DNA from: Planomonospora parontospora
Lineage (GTDB): Bacteria; Actinomycetota; Actinomycetes; Streptosporangiales; Streptosporangiaceae
NCBI GenBank assembly: GCA_014647935.1
Contig: BMQD01000007.1
Location: 124,001 to 188,000, forward strand
Length of the DNA: 64,000 nucleotides
Direction of reading: 5' to 3'
The position numbers and the translations under genes were made by a program. The notes under the pieces are model-generated. The model had not been told where the DNA came from. It searched no databases and worked only from the letters and a program-made list of their open reading frames with translations. Shown here piece after piece: positions 7,879 to 17,566 of this stretch. Position 1 is the stretch's first letter. Each line of letters opens with the position of its first letter.

Positions 7879-8655
7879 TCAGGGAGAGGAGAGCCGGCTC
7901 AGGGAGGCGGGGATCTTCGACGCGGAGGCGCGGTCCAGCAGGAACAGGGTGCGCCGCCGCCCCCGGGCCCCGGCCGCCGGGACCTGCACCGGTCCCGAGT
8001 CGTCCGACAGCGCCAGCCGTACGGCCCCCGCCTTGTCCGCGCCCGCCGCGACCACCCACACCTCGCGCGCGCCCTGGATGACCGGCATCGTCAGCGAGAT
8101 CCGGGTGGGCGGCGGCTTGGGGGAGCCGTGCACGGCGACCGCCGGCCGGGTGTCGTACAGCGCGGGCATCCCGGGGAACAGCGACGCCACGTGCGAGTCC
8201 GGGCCCATGCCCAGCAGCAGCACGTCGAAGGAGGGCGCCGGGCCGTGGTCCTCGTGCCGGGCGGCGCGGCTCAGCTCCTCGGCGTAGGCGTCCGCCGACT
8301 CCTCGGCGGTCATGCCGGAGTCGGGGCCGCGCATCACGTGCACGCGCGCCGGGTCGACGTCGACGTGGTCCAGCAGCGCCTTGCGGGCACCGGTCTCGTT
8401 GCGGTCGGGGTCACCGGAGGGCAGGAAGCGCTCGTCGCCCCACCAGATGTCCAGGTTGCGCCAGTCGACGGCGTCGCGGGCCGGGCTGGCGGCGATCTCG
8501 GCCAGGGTGGCGATGCCCACGGTGCCGCCGGTCAGGACCAGGGAGGCCGAGCCCTTGGCCGACTGCGCGTCGACCAGGCGGGTGATCACCCGGGCGGCGA
8601 CGGCCTTGGCCAGCATGTCGGCGTCGCGGTGGACGACGACGTTGGGAACACTCAC
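7879..8655 (-). CDS. pgl: 6-phosphogluconolactonase
   Basis: A 258-residue DevB/Pgl-type enzyme, hydrolysing 6-phosphogluconolactone in the oxidative pentose phosphate pathway. Family segments are SLVLTGGTVGIATL near residue 55, WRNLDIWWGDERFLP with the conserved W-x-x-D-E-R-(F/Y)-P, LLLGMGPDSHVASLFPG and a C-terminal VWVVAAGADKAGAV. The frame is open further upstream to 8730, but the GTG at 8655 starts directly at VPNVVVHRD as in homologues. It is last in the tkt-tal-pgi-zwf-opcA series, separated from opcA by 169 nt containing a strong hairpin, so its level may be set separately. Confidence 0.93.
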   Translation of the reverse strand: MSVPNVVVHRDADMLAKAVAARVITRLVDAQSAKGSASLVLTGGTVGIATLAEIAASPARDAVDWRNLDIWWGDERFLPSGDPDRNETGARKALLDHVDVDPARVHVMRGPDSGMTAEESADAYAEELSRAARHEDHGPAPSFDVLLLGMGPDSHVASLFPGMPALYDTRPAVAVHGSPKPPPTRISLTMPVIQGAREVWVVAAGADKAGAVRLALSDDSGPVQVPAAGARGRRRTLFLLDRASASKIPASLSRLSSP

Positions 8656-8786
8656 AGCGCGCTCTCTCTGACTCGTGGAATCGGAAGACCCGCGGGGTCT
8701 CGGCGGGACCGGAGGGCCCGGAAGACCCACGGGAGCCTCGAAGGACTCGAAGGACTCGGAGGGTCCGGGGCCGGAACGCCCCGGCG

Positions 8787-8823
8787 GGAGGGCGCCCCGC
8801 GGACCTGCCGCGGGACGCCCTCC
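8787..8823 (-). terminator. Strong hairpin after opcA
   Basis: GGAGGGCG (8787-8794) pairs with CGCCCTCC (8816-8823), and CCCGCGG with CCGCGGG inside, around a 5-nt loop. This gives a 15-bp stem with one mismatch, directly after the opcA stop. There is no T tract, as is usual in actinomycetes. It probably terminates or attenuates transcription before pgl. Confidence 0.6.
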
Positions 8824-8824
8824 G

Positions 8825-9736
8825 TCACGACTTGCTCGTGCGGGCGACCCGCCGGACCGCGGCCTCGTAGACCTCGTCCGGGTCCAGGCGGCGCAGCTCC
8901 TCGGCGAGCAGCTCCGCCGTCGGACGCCGGGTCAGGGCCACCTGGCGGTCCGGCTGCCCCGGGCGGGACAGCGTGGCCAGCCGCGCGTCGGAGCGGGTGA
9001 TGACGATGTCGCCCTCGGCGGTGGTCAGCTTGACCGTGGTCAGGCCGGGGCCGCCGGACTCCGCCACCTTCACCGGGACGCCCAGCCGCTCACCGAGCCA
9101 GGCGGCCAGCAGCGGGGCGCTGGAGTGGTCGGGCGAGGCCTCCACCACGCCCTTCCTGACCTTGCCCACCGGCTGGTCGAACGCGGCGGCCAGCAGGCTC
9201 CGCCAGGGCGTCAGCCGGGTCCACGCCAGGTCGGTGTCGCCCGGCACGTAGCTCCGGGCCCGGCTCGCGATCGCCCGCACCGACGGCGTCGCCGCACGGG
9301 CGTCGACGATCCGGCGCTGGGCGAGCGCCCCCACCGGGTCCTCGGCCGGGACCTCCGGGGACTCCTTCGGCCACCAGGCGACCACCGGCGTGTCGGTGAG
9401 CAGCAGAGGGCTGACCACCGAGTCGGCGTGCCGGGTCAGCTCGCCGTACAGCCGGAGCAGTATCACCTCGCCCGGCGTGCTCTCCCCGACCCGCAGCTCC
9501 GCGTCCAGCCGGTTCGGCTCGGTCTCGTCGCGGGTGATGACGACCAGGATCCGCGAGGGGTGCTCGCGGGCGGCCTCGGTCGCGGCGCGCACCGCGTCGT
9601 ACTGACTGCCCTCGTCGCAGACCACCACCAGGGTCAGCACCATGCCGACCGCCGGGCTGCCCAGCTGGTGGCGGAGGTGGGTGAGCTGGGAGGAGATCTT
9701 CGACGCGGTCGTGTCGGTGAGCATGAAGCTCGTCAT
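8825..9736 (-). CDS. opcA: Glucose-6-phosphate dehydrogenase assembly protein OpcA
   Basis: A 303-residue OpcA. In actinomycetes and cyanobacteria this protein is needed for oligomerisation and activity of Zwf. Recognisable segments are HLRHQLGSPAVGMVLTLVVV near the N-terminus, SRILVVITRDE, PVVAWWPKESPE and a C-terminal domain with ADLVEV-like strands ending in RRPTAELLAEELRRLDPD. The ATG at 9736 is one base after the zwf stop (TGAGATG) with GGAGGAGAC upstream, so the two are translationally coupled. Confidence 0.93.
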   Translation of the reverse strand: MTSFMLTDTTASKISSQLTHLRHQLGSPAVGMVLTLVVVCDEGSQYDAVRAATEAAREHPSRILVVITRDETEPNRLDAELRVGESTPGEVILLRLYGELTRHADSVVSPLLLTDTPVVAWWPKESPEVPAEDPVGALAQRRIVDARAATPSVRAIASRARSYVPGDTDLAWTRLTPWRSLLAAAFDQPVGKVRKGVVEASPDHSSAPLLAAWLGERLGVPVKVAESGGPGLTTVKLTTAEGDIVITRSDARLATLSRPGQPDRQVALTRRPTAELLAEELRRLDPDEVYEAAVRRVARTSKS

Positions 9737-9737
9737 C

Positions 9738-11345
9738 TCAGAGTCTCCTCCAGACGCGCCCGTCGCGGGCCATCATCTCGTCGGCCGAGGCCGGGCCCCA
9801 GCTGCCCGCCGGGTAGTCCTCCGGAGGCCCCTGCGAGGCCCAGAACTCCTCGATCGGGTCGAGGATCTTCCACGACAGCTCCACCTCGCGCTGGTGCGGA
9901 AAGAGCGGCGGGTCACCGATCAGCACGTCCAGCAGCAGCCGCTCGTAGGCCTCGGGGGAGGACTCCATGAACGACTCGCCGTAGGCGAAGTCCATCGAGA
10001 CGTCCCGGACCTCCATCGCGGTGCCCGGCACCTTGGAGCCGAACCGCACCGTGATGCCCTCGTCCGGCTGGACCCGGATGACCAGGGCGTTGTGCCCCAG
10101 GATCTCGGTGTCGTCCTTGCTGAACGGCAGGTGCGGCGCCTTCTGGAACACCACGGCGACCTCGGTCGTCCGGCGGCCCAGCCGCTTGCCGGTGCGCAGG
10201 TAGAACGGGACCCCCGCCCAGCGGCGGTTGGCGATCTCCAGCTTGATCGCGGCGTAGGTCTCGGTGATCGAGTCGGCGGGGATGCCCTCCTCCTCGGTGT
10301 AGCCGACGACCGGCTCACCGCCCTGCCAGCCCGCGGCGTACCGCCCGCGGGCGGTGGACAGCGACAGGTCCTGCGGGAGCTGCACCGCCTTGAGCACCTT
10401 CTCCTTCTCCCGGCGCAGCGAGTCGGCGTCGAAGGAGGTCGGATCCTCCATCGCGACCAGCGCCAGCAGCTGGAGCAGGTGGTTCTGGATCACGTCGCGG
10501 GCCGCGCCGATGCCGTCGTAGTAACCCGCCCGGCCGCCGATGCCGATGTCCTCGGCCATCGTGATCTGGACGTGGTCGACGTAACCGCGGTTCCAGATCG
10601 GCTCGAACAGGTTGTTGGCGAAGCGCAGCGCCATGACGTTCTGGACGGTCTCCTTGCCCAGGTAGTGGTCGATGCGGAACACCGAGCTCTCCGGGAAGAC
10701 CGCGCTGGTGATCGCGTTGAGCTCGTGGGCGCTCTTCAGGTCGTGCCCGAACGGCTTCTCGATGACCACCCGGCGCCAGGCCCCCGCGGGGCCGTGCGCC
10801 AGGTCGGTCCGCTTGAGCTGCTCGACCACGACCGGGAAGAACCTCGGCGGCACCGACAGGTAGAACCCGTAGTTGCCGCCGGTGCCCCGGGTCTCGTCGA
10901 TCTCCTTGAGCATCATCGCCAGCGCGTCGAACGCGCCGTCGTCGGTGAACTCGCCGGGGCAGAAGAAGATGCCCTCCGACAGCTGCCTCCAGACCTCCTC
11001 GCGGAACGGCGTGCGCGCGTGCTGCTTGACCGCGTCGTACGTCAGCTTCGCGAAGTCCTGGTCGGCCCAGTCGCGGCGGGCGAAACCGACCAGGGAGAAG
11101 CCCGGGGGGAGCAGCCCCCGGTTCGCCAGGTCGTAGATCGCCGGGAGCAGTTTCTTGCGCGCCAGGTCACCCGTCACGCCGAACAGGACCAGCACGCACG
11201 GTCCCGCCACACGCGGCAGGCGCTTGTCGCGGGGGTCGCGCAGCGGGTTGGCCGCCACGACCTCCTCGGTGGTGCCGGTGACCGCGGCCGCCGAGGCGGC
11301 GGCCACGGTCTCCTCGGGACGGGTCGGCTGCTCCTGCTCGGCCAT
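9738..11345 (-). CDS. zwf: Glucose-6-phosphate 1-dehydrogenase
   Basis: 535 residues; oxidises glucose 6-phosphate to 6-phosphogluconolactone with NADP+. The Rossmann motif is VLFGVTGDLARKKLLPAIYDL (about residues 51-71). The substrate and catalytic motif FRIDHYLGKETVQN contains the active-site His. The KPFGHD and C-terminal EAYERLLLD segments are also present. The first 45 residues are a low-complexity extension. The start ATG directly follows the pgi stop (TGAATG) with GGGAGG inside pgi, showing coupled translation. It acts with opcA downstream. Confidence 0.97.
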   Translation of the reverse strand: MAEQEQPTRPEETVAAASAAAVTGTTEEVVAANPLRDPRDKRLPRVAGPCVLVLFGVTGDLARKKLLPAIYDLANRGLLPPGFSLVGFARRDWADQDFAKLTYDAVKQHARTPFREEVWRQLSEGIFFCPGEFTDDGAFDALAMMLKEIDETRGTGGNYGFYLSVPPRFFPVVVEQLKRTDLAHGPAGAWRRVVIEKPFGHDLKSAHELNAITSAVFPESSVFRIDHYLGKETVQNVMALRFANNLFEPIWNRGYVDHVQITMAEDIGIGGRAGYYDGIGAARDVIQNHLLQLLALVAMEDPTSFDADSLRREKEKVLKAVQLPQDLSLSTARGRYAAGWQGGEPVVGYTEEEGIPADSITETYAAIKLEIANRRWAGVPFYLRTGKRLGRRTTEVAVVFQKAPHLPFSKDDTEILGHNALVIRVQPDEGITVRFGSKVPGTAMEVRDVSMDFAYGESFMESSPEAYERLLLDVLIGDPPLFPHQREVELSWKILDPIEEFWASQGPPEDYPAGSWGPASADEMMARDGRVWRRL

Positions 11346-12971
11346 TCAGACCTCCCGCGCTGCCGCGAGCAGGCGCGCGACCCCGGCCGCGCGGTCGGTC
11401 AGGTGCAGCCGCACGGTCGGGCGGGCCCGGCCGGTCAGCGCGCCCTGGTCGCCCAGCGCCTGCGCCATCTGGAGCCGGCCCAGGGTGTACGGCTTGCCCG
11501 GCACCTCCAGATCGGCCTCGACCGCCCCGGTGATCTGCAGGAACACGCCGTTCTGCGGGCCGCCCTTGTGGTACTGGCCGGTGGAGTGCAGGAACCGGGG
11601 GCCCCACCCGAAGGTGACGGGCCGGTCGGTCCGCACGGCGAGCAGGCCGCGCAGCGTGGCCGGGTCGGCCGCGCTCCACGCGTCGGTCATGGCCTCGAAC
11701 GAGGCGTCCTCGGCCACGGGGACGTCGAAGGCCGCCTCCCGGTCGAGGTAGGCCATGACCGCCAGGTAGCCGTCGTCGTCCGGGATGTCCTGCAGCAGCC
11801 GGGTGAACACCTCGGACAGGTCCTTGGCGTCCTCCAGGCCCTCGCCGTACACCTCGACGGGGCCGTCGACCAGCGCCGGCGCGCCGACCGGCAGCTCGCC
11901 GGCCGCCAGCAGCCGGTTGGTGTTCTCCTTGGACTCGGTCACGTTCGGCTGGTTGAACGGGTCGATGCCGAGGACCCGGCCGGCGACCGCGGTGGCGTAC
12001 TCCCAGACGAGGAACTGCGCGCCCAGCGGGCCGGCGACGGTCACCGAGCCGTCGGAGTCGATCCCGGCGACCAGCTCGTCGTCGGAGTCGTTCGGGTCGG
12101 CGCCGACGACCGGCAGGATGCCCTTGCCGGACTTGCCGGTGGACTCGGCGACCAGCTGCTCGATCCAGTCGGGCAGGCCGTTGATCTCCGACATGCTGTC
12201 CTCGAGGACCAGCTTGTCGCGCCCGGCCAGCGCGGCGGCGCCCAGGGCGGCGCCGAGCTCCAGGCCGGGGTTGCCCTCGGCCTGCGCGAGCAGCGGCTGC
12301 ACCGCGGCGGCGTCGTCGAGCAGCTTCAGCACGTCGGCCCCGGCCAGCGCGCTGGGCACCAGGCCGAACGCCGACAGGGCGCTGTAGCGCCCGCCCACGT
12401 TGGGGTCGGCGAGGATGACTGGGTAGCCCGCCTCGATGGCGGCCTGCTCCAGCGGCGAACCCGGGTCGGTGACCACGACGATCCGCTCGGCCGGGTCGAT
12501 CCCGGCGTCGCGGAAGGCCTGCTCGTAGATCCGGCGGTGGCTGTCGGTCTCGACCGTGCCGCCGCTCTTGCTGGCCACCACGACGATGGTGCGCTCCAGC
12601 CGGTCGGCCAGGGCGCGGCGGACCTGGGCCGGGTCGGTGGTGTCGAGCACCGTCAGCGGCACGTCGGCGGTGGTGCAGATGACCTCGGGGGCGAGCGAGG
12701 AGCCGCCCATGCCGGCCAGGACCACGTGGTCCAGGCCCTGCGCCCGGGCCCGCTCGACCAGGATGCCGATCTCGGGGAGCAGCTCCCGGCTGGTGAGGGG
12801 GAGGGTGAGCCAGCCCAGCCGGACGGCCGCCTCGGCCCGGGCCTCCTCGCCCCACAGCGCGGCGTCGCCCGCGGCCAGGCGCTCGTGCACCCCGTCGGCG
12901 ACGAGTGCCCGGACCGTCTCGGCGGCCTGCTCGGCCAGGCGGTCCTCGTTGAACGTCACGGAGACTGCCAT
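11346..12971 (-). CDS. pgi: Glucose-6-phosphate isomerase
   Basis: 541 residues; interconverts glucose 6-phosphate and fructose 6-phosphate. The sugar-phosphate-binding SIS-type region shows HVVLAGMGGSSLAPEV, VVVASKSGGTVETDS and DPNVGGRYSALSAFGLVP. ATG at 12971 chosen with GGAAGG 10 nt upstream; a GTG at 12980 overlapping the tal stop (GTGA) is an alternative that adds three residues. Sitting between tal and zwf, it returns fructose 6-phosphate made by tkt and tal to glucose 6-phosphate for another oxidative round, which favours NADPH production. Confidence 0.93.
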   Translation of the reverse strand: MAVSVTFNEDRLAEQAAETVRALVADGVHERLAAGDAALWGEEARAEAAVRLGWLTLPLTSRELLPEIGILVERARAQGLDHVVLAGMGGSSLAPEVICTTADVPLTVLDTTDPAQVRRALADRLERTIVVVASKSGGTVETDSHRRIYEQAFRDAGIDPAERIVVVTDPGSPLEQAAIEAGYPVILADPNVGGRYSALSAFGLVPSALAGADVLKLLDDAAAVQPLLAQAEGNPGLELGAALGAAALAGRDKLVLEDSMSEINGLPDWIEQLVAESTGKSGKGILPVVGADPNDSDDELVAGIDSDGSVTVAGPLGAQFLVWEYATAVAGRVLGIDPFNQPNVTESKENTNRLLAAGELPVGAPALVDGPVEVYGEGLEDAKDLSEVFTRLLQDIPDDDGYLAVMAYLDREAAFDVPVAEDASFEAMTDAWSAADPATLRGLLAVRTDRPVTFGWGPRFLHSTGQYHKGGPQNGVFLQITGAVEADLEVPGKPYTLGRLQMAQALGDQGALTGRARPTVRLHLTDRAAGVARLLAAAREV

Positions 12972-12976
12972 GCGGC

Positions 12977-14080
12977 TCACGCCTTCCGCAGCTCGGCGGT
13001 GACGGTGGCCAGGAGCTCGTTCCAGGAGGCCTCGAACTTCTCCACGCCCTCCTCCTCCAGCACCCGCACGACGTCGTCGTAGTCGATGCCGGCCTCCTTG
13101 AGCGCGGCCATGGTGTTCCAGGCCTCCTCGTAGAAGGGGCGGATCGTGTCGCCGGTGATCCGGCCGTGGTCGGCGGCGGCGTCGAGGGTCTTCTCCGGCA
13201 GGGTGTTGACCGTCCCGGCGGTGACCAGCTCGTCGACGTAGAGGGTGTCGGGGTAGCTCGGGTCCTTGGTGCCGGTGGAGGCCCACAGCGGGCGCTGGGG
13301 ACGCGCCCCGGCGGCCTGCAGCGCCTGCCAGCGCGGCGAGTTCACGACCTCCTCGAAGGCGGCGAAGGCCAGGCGGGCGTTGGCGACCGCCGCCTTGCCC
13401 TTGAGCGCCTTCGCCTCGGGGGTGCCGGCCGCCTCCAGGCGCTTGTCGATCTCGGTGTCGACGCGGCTGACGAAGAAGGAGGCCACGGACTCGATGCCGG
13501 CCAGGTTCAGCCCGGCGGCCTTGGCCTGCTCCAGACCGGTCAGCCAGGCGTCCATCACGGCGCGGTAGCGCTCCAGGGAGAAGATCAGCGTGACGTTGAC
13601 GCTGATGCCCTCCGCGATGGCCTGGGTGATCGCGGGCAGGCCCTCGAGCGTCGCCGGGATCTTGATGAACAGGTTGGGCCGGTCGACCATCCACCACAGC
13701 GCGCGCGCCTCGGCGATCGTCTTGTCGGTGCTCCTGGCCAGGCGCGGGTCCACCTCGATGGAGACCCGGCCGTCCACGCCGCCGGTGACGTCGTAGACCG
13801 GGCGCAGCACGTCGGCGGCCCAGCGGATGTCGTAGGTGGTGATGGCGCGCACCGCCTCCTCCACGTCCACGCCGCGCACGGCCAGGTCGTGCAGCTGCGT
13901 GTCGTAGGCGTCGCCCTTGCTCAGCGCCGAGGCGAAGATCGTCGGGTTGGAGGTGACGCCGACCACGCCCTTGTCCCGGATGAGGGACTCCAGGTTGCCG
14001 GTGCGCAGGCGCTCGCGGCTGATGTCGTCCAGCCAGATGGAAACGCCGTGGCCGGAGAGGCTCTTCAGGATCTCGCTCAT
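12977..14080 (-). CDS. tal: Transaldolase
   Basis: 367 residues, the longer TalA type usual in actinomycetes and cyanobacteria. It transfers dihydroxyacetone units between sugar phosphates. The Schiff-base Lys is in [16 protein letters not shown] (about residue 137). The N-terminal [19 protein letters not shown] and [13 protein letters not shown] stretches are diagnostic. The ATG at 14080 is 2 nt from the tkt stop, so the genes are one transcript. Confidence 0.96.
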   Translation of the reverse strand: MSEILKSLSGHGVSIWLDDISRERLRTGNLESLIRDKGVVGVTSNPTIFASALSKGDAYDTQLHDLAVRGVDVEEAVRAITTYDIRWAADVLRPVYDVTGGVDGRVSIEVDPRLARSTDKTIAEARALWWMVDRPNLFIKIPATLEGLPAITQAIAEGISVNVTLIFSLERYRAVMDAWLTGLEQAKAAGLNLAGIESVASFFVSRVDTEIDKRLEAAGTPEAKALKGKAAVANARLAFAAFEEVVNSPRWQALQAAGARPQRPLWASTGTKDPSYPDTLYVDELVTAGTVNTLPEKTLDAAADHGRITGDTIRPFYEEAWNTMAALKEAGIDYDDVVRVLEEEGVEKFEASWNELLATVTAELRKA

Positions 14081-14082
14081 GA

Positions 14083-16194
14083 TCAGTTTCCCGTCGTCTC
14101 GCCCTTGTCGGCCCCGGTCTTCGCGAGGCTTCCCTTCGCTGCGGCCACCACGCGCTCGGCGGTGAGGCCGAACTGCTGGAAGAGGGTGCGGTAGGGGGCC
14201 GACGCGCCGAAGTGCTCCAGGCTCACCACTACCCCGTCGTCCCCGACGAACTCCCGCCAGCCCAGCGCGATGCCCGCCTCCACGGCGACGCGCGCGCGCA
14301 CCGCCGGCGGCAGCACGGTCTGCCGGTAGGCGGCGTCCTGGGCGTGGAACCACTCGACGCACGGCATCGACACGACCCGCGTCGGCACGCCCTCGGCCTC
14401 CAGGACCTTGCGCGCCTCGACGGCCAGCTCGACCTCCGAGCCGGTGGCGATCAGGATCACCCGCGGCTGGCCGTCGGAGGCGTCCTGCAGGACGTAGCCG
14501 CCCTTGGCGACCTTGCAGGAGTCCGCGGTGCCCTCGTAGACCGGCAGGTTCTGCCGGGTGAGCGCCAGTGCGGCGGGGCGGTCGGTGTGCTCCAGCACGA
14601 CCCGCCAGGCGGCGGCGGTCTCGTTGGCGTCCGCCGGGCGGACCACGTCCAGGCCCGGGATCGCGCGCAGCGCCCACAGGTGCTCGACCGGCTGGTGGGT
14701 CGGGCCGTCCTCGCCCAGGCCGATGGAGTCGTGCGTCCACACGTAGGTGACCGGCAGCTTCATCAGCGCCGCGAGCCGTACGGCGGGGCGCATGTAGTCG
14801 CTGAAGACCAGGAACGTGCCGCCGTAGGGGCGGGTGCCGCCGTGCAGCGCGATGCCGTTGAGGATCGCGCCCATGCCGTGCTCGCGGATGCCGAAGTGCA
14901 GCGTCCGGCCGTACGGGCCGCCCGGGAAGGCCTTGGTCTGGTGCTCCTCGGGGATGAAGGACGGCTCGCCCTTCATCGTGGTGTTGTTGGACTCGGCCAG
15001 GTCGGCCGAGCCGCCCCACAGCTCGGGCAGGACCGGCGCGAGGGCGCTGAGCACCTCGCCGGAGGCCTTGCGGGTGGCCACCGAGGAGCCGGTCTCGAAG
15101 GTCGGCAGCGCCTTGTACCAGCCGTCCGGGAGCTCCTTCCGGGAGATCCGGTCGAACAGCTCGGCGCGCTCGGGGGCGGACTCCCGCCAGGAGGCGTAGG
15201 CCTTGTCCCACTCGGCGCGGGCGGCGCGGCCGCGCTGGACGACCCGCCGGGCGTGCTCCAGCACCTCGGCCGGGACGTCGAAGGACTTCTCCGGGTCCAT
15301 GCCCATGATCTTCTTGGTCGCGGCGATCTCCTCGTCGCCGAGCGCCGCGCCGTGGATCTTGCCGGTGTTCTGCTTGCCGGGCGAGGGCCAGCCGATGATG
15401 GTCCGCAGCCGGATGAAGGACGGCTTGTCGGTGACGGCGCGGGCCGCCTCCAGCGCGTCGTACAGCTCCTGGACGTCCTCGACGTAGTCGCCCGTCCGGG
15501 TCCAGTCGACGGTCTGCACGTGCCAGCCGTACGCCTCGTAGCGCGCCAGGACGTCCTCGCTCAGCGCGATCTGGGTGTCGTCCTCGATGGAGATGTGGTT
15601 GCTGTCGAAGACGACGACCAGGTTGCCCAGCTTCTGGTGGCCGGCCAGCGCGCTGACCTCGTGGCTGATGCCCTCCTCGATGTCGCCCTCGGAGGCGAAG
15701 CACCAGACCATGTGGTCGAACGGCGAGGCGCCCGGCGCGGTGTCCGGGTCGAACAGGCCGCGCTCGCGGCGGGCGGCCATGGCCATGCCGACCGCGTTGC
15801 CGATGCCTTGGCCGAGCGGGCCGGTGGTGGTCTCCACACCGGCGGTGTGGCCGTGCTCGGGGTGGCCCGGGGTCAGGCTCTCCCACTGGCGCAGCATCTC
15901 CAGGTCGTGCAGGGTGAGCCCGTAACCCGACAGGTAGAGCTGGATGTACAGGGTCAGGCTGGAGTGGCCGCAGGACAGCACGAAGCGGTCCCGGCCGACC
16001 CACGCCGGGTCGGAGGGGTCGTGTCGCATCACGTGCTGGAAAAGCAGGTATGCGGCGGGGGCCAGGCTCATCGCGGTGCCGGGGTGGCCCGACCCCGCCT
16101 TCTCTACCGCGTCCATCGCCAGGGCCCGGACGACGTCGACCGCACGGCGGTCCAGGTCGCTCCATTCGAGGGCTGGCACGAGTTCGCTGCTCAA
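14083..16194 (-). CDS. tkt: Transketolase
   Basis: 703 residues from the chosen TTG; transfers two-carbon units with thiamine diphosphate. ThDP and Mg binding is seen in [33 protein letters not shown], substrate binding in [15 protein letters not shown] near the N-terminus, and the Pyr-domain glutamate region in [13 protein letters not shown]. The frame is open to 16413, but that adds about 70 low-complexity residues. The TTG at 16194 ([11 protein letters not shown]) has GGAG 9 nt upstream and gives the usual length. It is the first gene of the pentose phosphate cluster. Confidence 0.94.
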   Translation of the reverse strand: MSSELVPALEWSDLDRRAVDVVRALAMDAVEKAGSGHPGTAMSLAPAAYLLFQHVMRHDPSDPAWVGRDRFVLSCGHSSLTLYIQLYLSGYGLTLHDLEMLRQWESLTPGHPEHGHTAGVETTTGPLGQGIGNAVGMAMAARRERGLFDPDTAPGASPFDHMVWCFASEGDIEEGISHEVSALAGHQKLGNLVVVFDSNHISIEDDTQIALSEDVLARYEAYGWHVQTVDWTRTGDYVEDVQELYDALEAARAVTDKPSFIRLRTIIGWPSPGKQNTGKIHGAALGDEEIAATKKIMGMDPEKSFDVPAEVLEHARRVVQRGRAARAEWDKAYASWRESAPERAELFDRISRKELPDGWYKALPTFETGSSVATRKASGEVLSALAPVLPELWGGSADLAESNNTTMKGEPSFIPEEHQTKAFPGGPYGRTLHFGIREHGMGAILNGIALHGGTRPYGGTFLVFSDYMRPAVRLAALMKLPVTYVWTHDSIGLGEDGPTHQPVEHLWALRAIPGLDVVRPADANETAAAWRVVLEHTDRPAALALTRQNLPVYEGTADSCKVAKGGYVLQDASDGQPRVILIATGSEVELAVEARKVLEAEGVPTRVVSMPCVEWFHAQDAAYRQTVLPPAVRARVAVEAGIALGWREFVGDDGVVVSLEHFGASAPYRTLFQQFGLTAERVVAAAKGSLAKTGADKGETTGN

Positions 16195-16514
16195 GTGCTC
16201 GATCTCCGGATCTAGTCGTGTTGGTGGCGCCGGTTGGCATTTCCCGCCCACAACGGACCCTAACGGTTCGACCTTGCTACCGTGGCGTAGGCCCAGCCGG
16301 AGCGCGGTCGCGGGAGTCGTGAGCGGCACCGGTGACCTACCCAGCGGAAGGGATCCCATCGCGGCGCCCCGGCGGGCTTCGCACCCCCGTGCCGGGACCG
16401 CCCCCTGCTGCAACTACAGTGAGTCCACAAGCTGGCTGGTGCCCGCATTCACGGACCCGCGTCGTCGATCACGAGGTTGAGCAGTTGACCCCGCACGTGC
16501 TGGAAGCGCCCTAG
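16195..16514. other. Divergent intergenic region, tkt / ctaB
   Basis: 320 bp between oppositely oriented genes, expected to hold both promoters. A minus-strand TAGGGT (16262-16257) is a possible -10 for tkt and a plus-strand TACAGT (16415-16420) for ctaB; neither has a convincing -35. That would leave leaders of about 60 nt for tkt and 85-90 nt for ctaB. Short plus-strand frames inside it show no recognisable protein. Confidence 0.4.
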
Positions 16515-17468
16515 ATGGTGCTGACCGACAAGCAACCGACGGCCCCGCTCCAGGAGAGCGCGGCACCGGGCGCCGCGCCGCGCTCGCTCGGCGACGTGGT
16601 CAAGGCCTACGTCGCGCTGACCAAGCCGCGGATCATCGAGCTGCTGCTGATCACGACGCTGCCGGTGATGTTCCTGGCGGCCAAGGGCCTGCCGCCGCTG
16701 TGGACCGCCGTCAACACGCTGGTGTTCGGCACCCTCTCGGCGGGCAGCGCGAACGCGCTGAACTGCTACATCGACCGCGACATCGACGCCGCGATGCGCC
16801 GCACCCGCCGTCGCCCCCTGGCCCGCGACCAGGTGCCGCCCGGCAACGCGCTGGTCTTCGGCGTCGTCCTCGGCGTCGTGTCGACCCTCGGCCTCGGCCT
16901 GACGGTGAACTGGCTGGCGGCCGGGCTCTCGCTCGCCGCGAACCTCTTCTACGTCCTCGTCTACTCGATGATCCTCAAGCGGCGCACCGCCCAGAACGTG
17001 GTGTGGGGCGGCATCGCCGGCTGCATGCCGGTGCTGATCGGCTGGGCCGGGGTCACCGGCCGCCTGGACTGGGCGCCCGTGGTGCTGTTCGGCGTGGTGT
17101 TCTTCTGGACGCCCCCGCACACCTGGACCCTGGCCATGCGCTACAAGGAGGACTACGCCGCGGCGAAGGTCCCGATGCTCCCGGTGGTCGCCACCGAGCG
17201 CCGCGTGGTGCTGGAGAGCATCGTCTACACCTGGGCGACCGTGCTCTGCTCGCTGCTGCTGTGGCCGCTCGCGGGCACCACCCCGCTCTACCCCGCGGTG
17301 GCCGCGGTGCTCGGCGCCGCCTGCCTGTGGGAGGTCCACAGCCTGCTGGGCCGGGTCAACGCCGGCAAGACCGGGGTGGACCTGCGCCCGATGCGCTTCT
17401 TCCACTGGTCCAACGCCTACCTGGCGCTGCTCTTCCTCGCCGTCGCGATCGACTCGATGCTCGTCTGA
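16515..17468 (+). CDS. ctaB: Protoheme IX farnesyltransferase (heme O synthase)
   Basis: A 317-residue polytopic UbiA-family prenyltransferase that farnesylates heme b to heme O for cytochrome c oxidase. [21 protein letters not shown] opens the first membrane segment. The first Asp motif is [23 protein letters not shown] and the second cytoplasmic motif is [15 protein letters not shown]. About nine hydrophobic segments. ctaA, the next enzyme in heme A synthesis, lies 2.1 kb downstream on the other strand. Confidence 0.96.
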   Translation: MVLTDKQPTAPLQESAAPGAAPRSLGDVVKAYVALTKPRIIELLLITTLPVMFLAAKGLPPLWTAVNTLVFGTLSAGSANALNCYIDRDIDAAMRRTRRRPLARDQVPPGNALVFGVVLGVVSTLGLGLTVNWLAAGLSLAANLFYVLVYSMILKRRTAQNVVWGGIAGCMPVLIGWAGVTGRLDWAPVVLFGVVFFWTPPHTWTLAMRYKEDYAAAKVPMLPVVATERRVVLESIVYTWATVLCSLLLWPLAGTTPLYPAVAAVLGAACLWEVHSLLGRVNAGKTGVDLRPMRFFHWSNAYLALLFLAVAIDSMLV

Positions 17469-17554
17469 GCCGGCCGCGCCCCGCCGAGGGCCCCCGCCGG
17501 CGGCAGGGCCGCAGGTGGACGGGCGGGCGGGGGGACAGCCTCCGGCTGATCGGT

Positions 17555-17560
17555 TACCGT
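17555..17560 (+). promoter_or_regulatory. -10 hexamer of the PrsW gene (leaderless)
   Basis: TACCGT followed by 6 nt and the ATG at 17567; no ribosome binding site intervenes, so a leaderless start is likely. No clear -35 is seen. Confidence 0.45.
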
Positions 17561-17566
17561 TGCCCC

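Noticed and set aside
3267-8081. A plus-strand open frame of about 1600 codons
   Set aside because: It lies antisense to the FAD monooxygenase and SARP genes, which have full domain signatures. Its product is low-complexity Arg/Pro/Gly/Gln-rich, as expected for a shadow frame in GC-rich DNA.
9642-13082. A plus-strand open frame of about 1150 codons
   Set aside because: Antisense to zwf and pgi; composition is typical of the complementary frame and there are no domains.
16195-16413. N-terminal extension of transketolase
   Set aside because: The frame is open, but the added residues are low complexity and include promoter-like sequence. The TTG at 16194 has a ribosome binding site and gives the family length.
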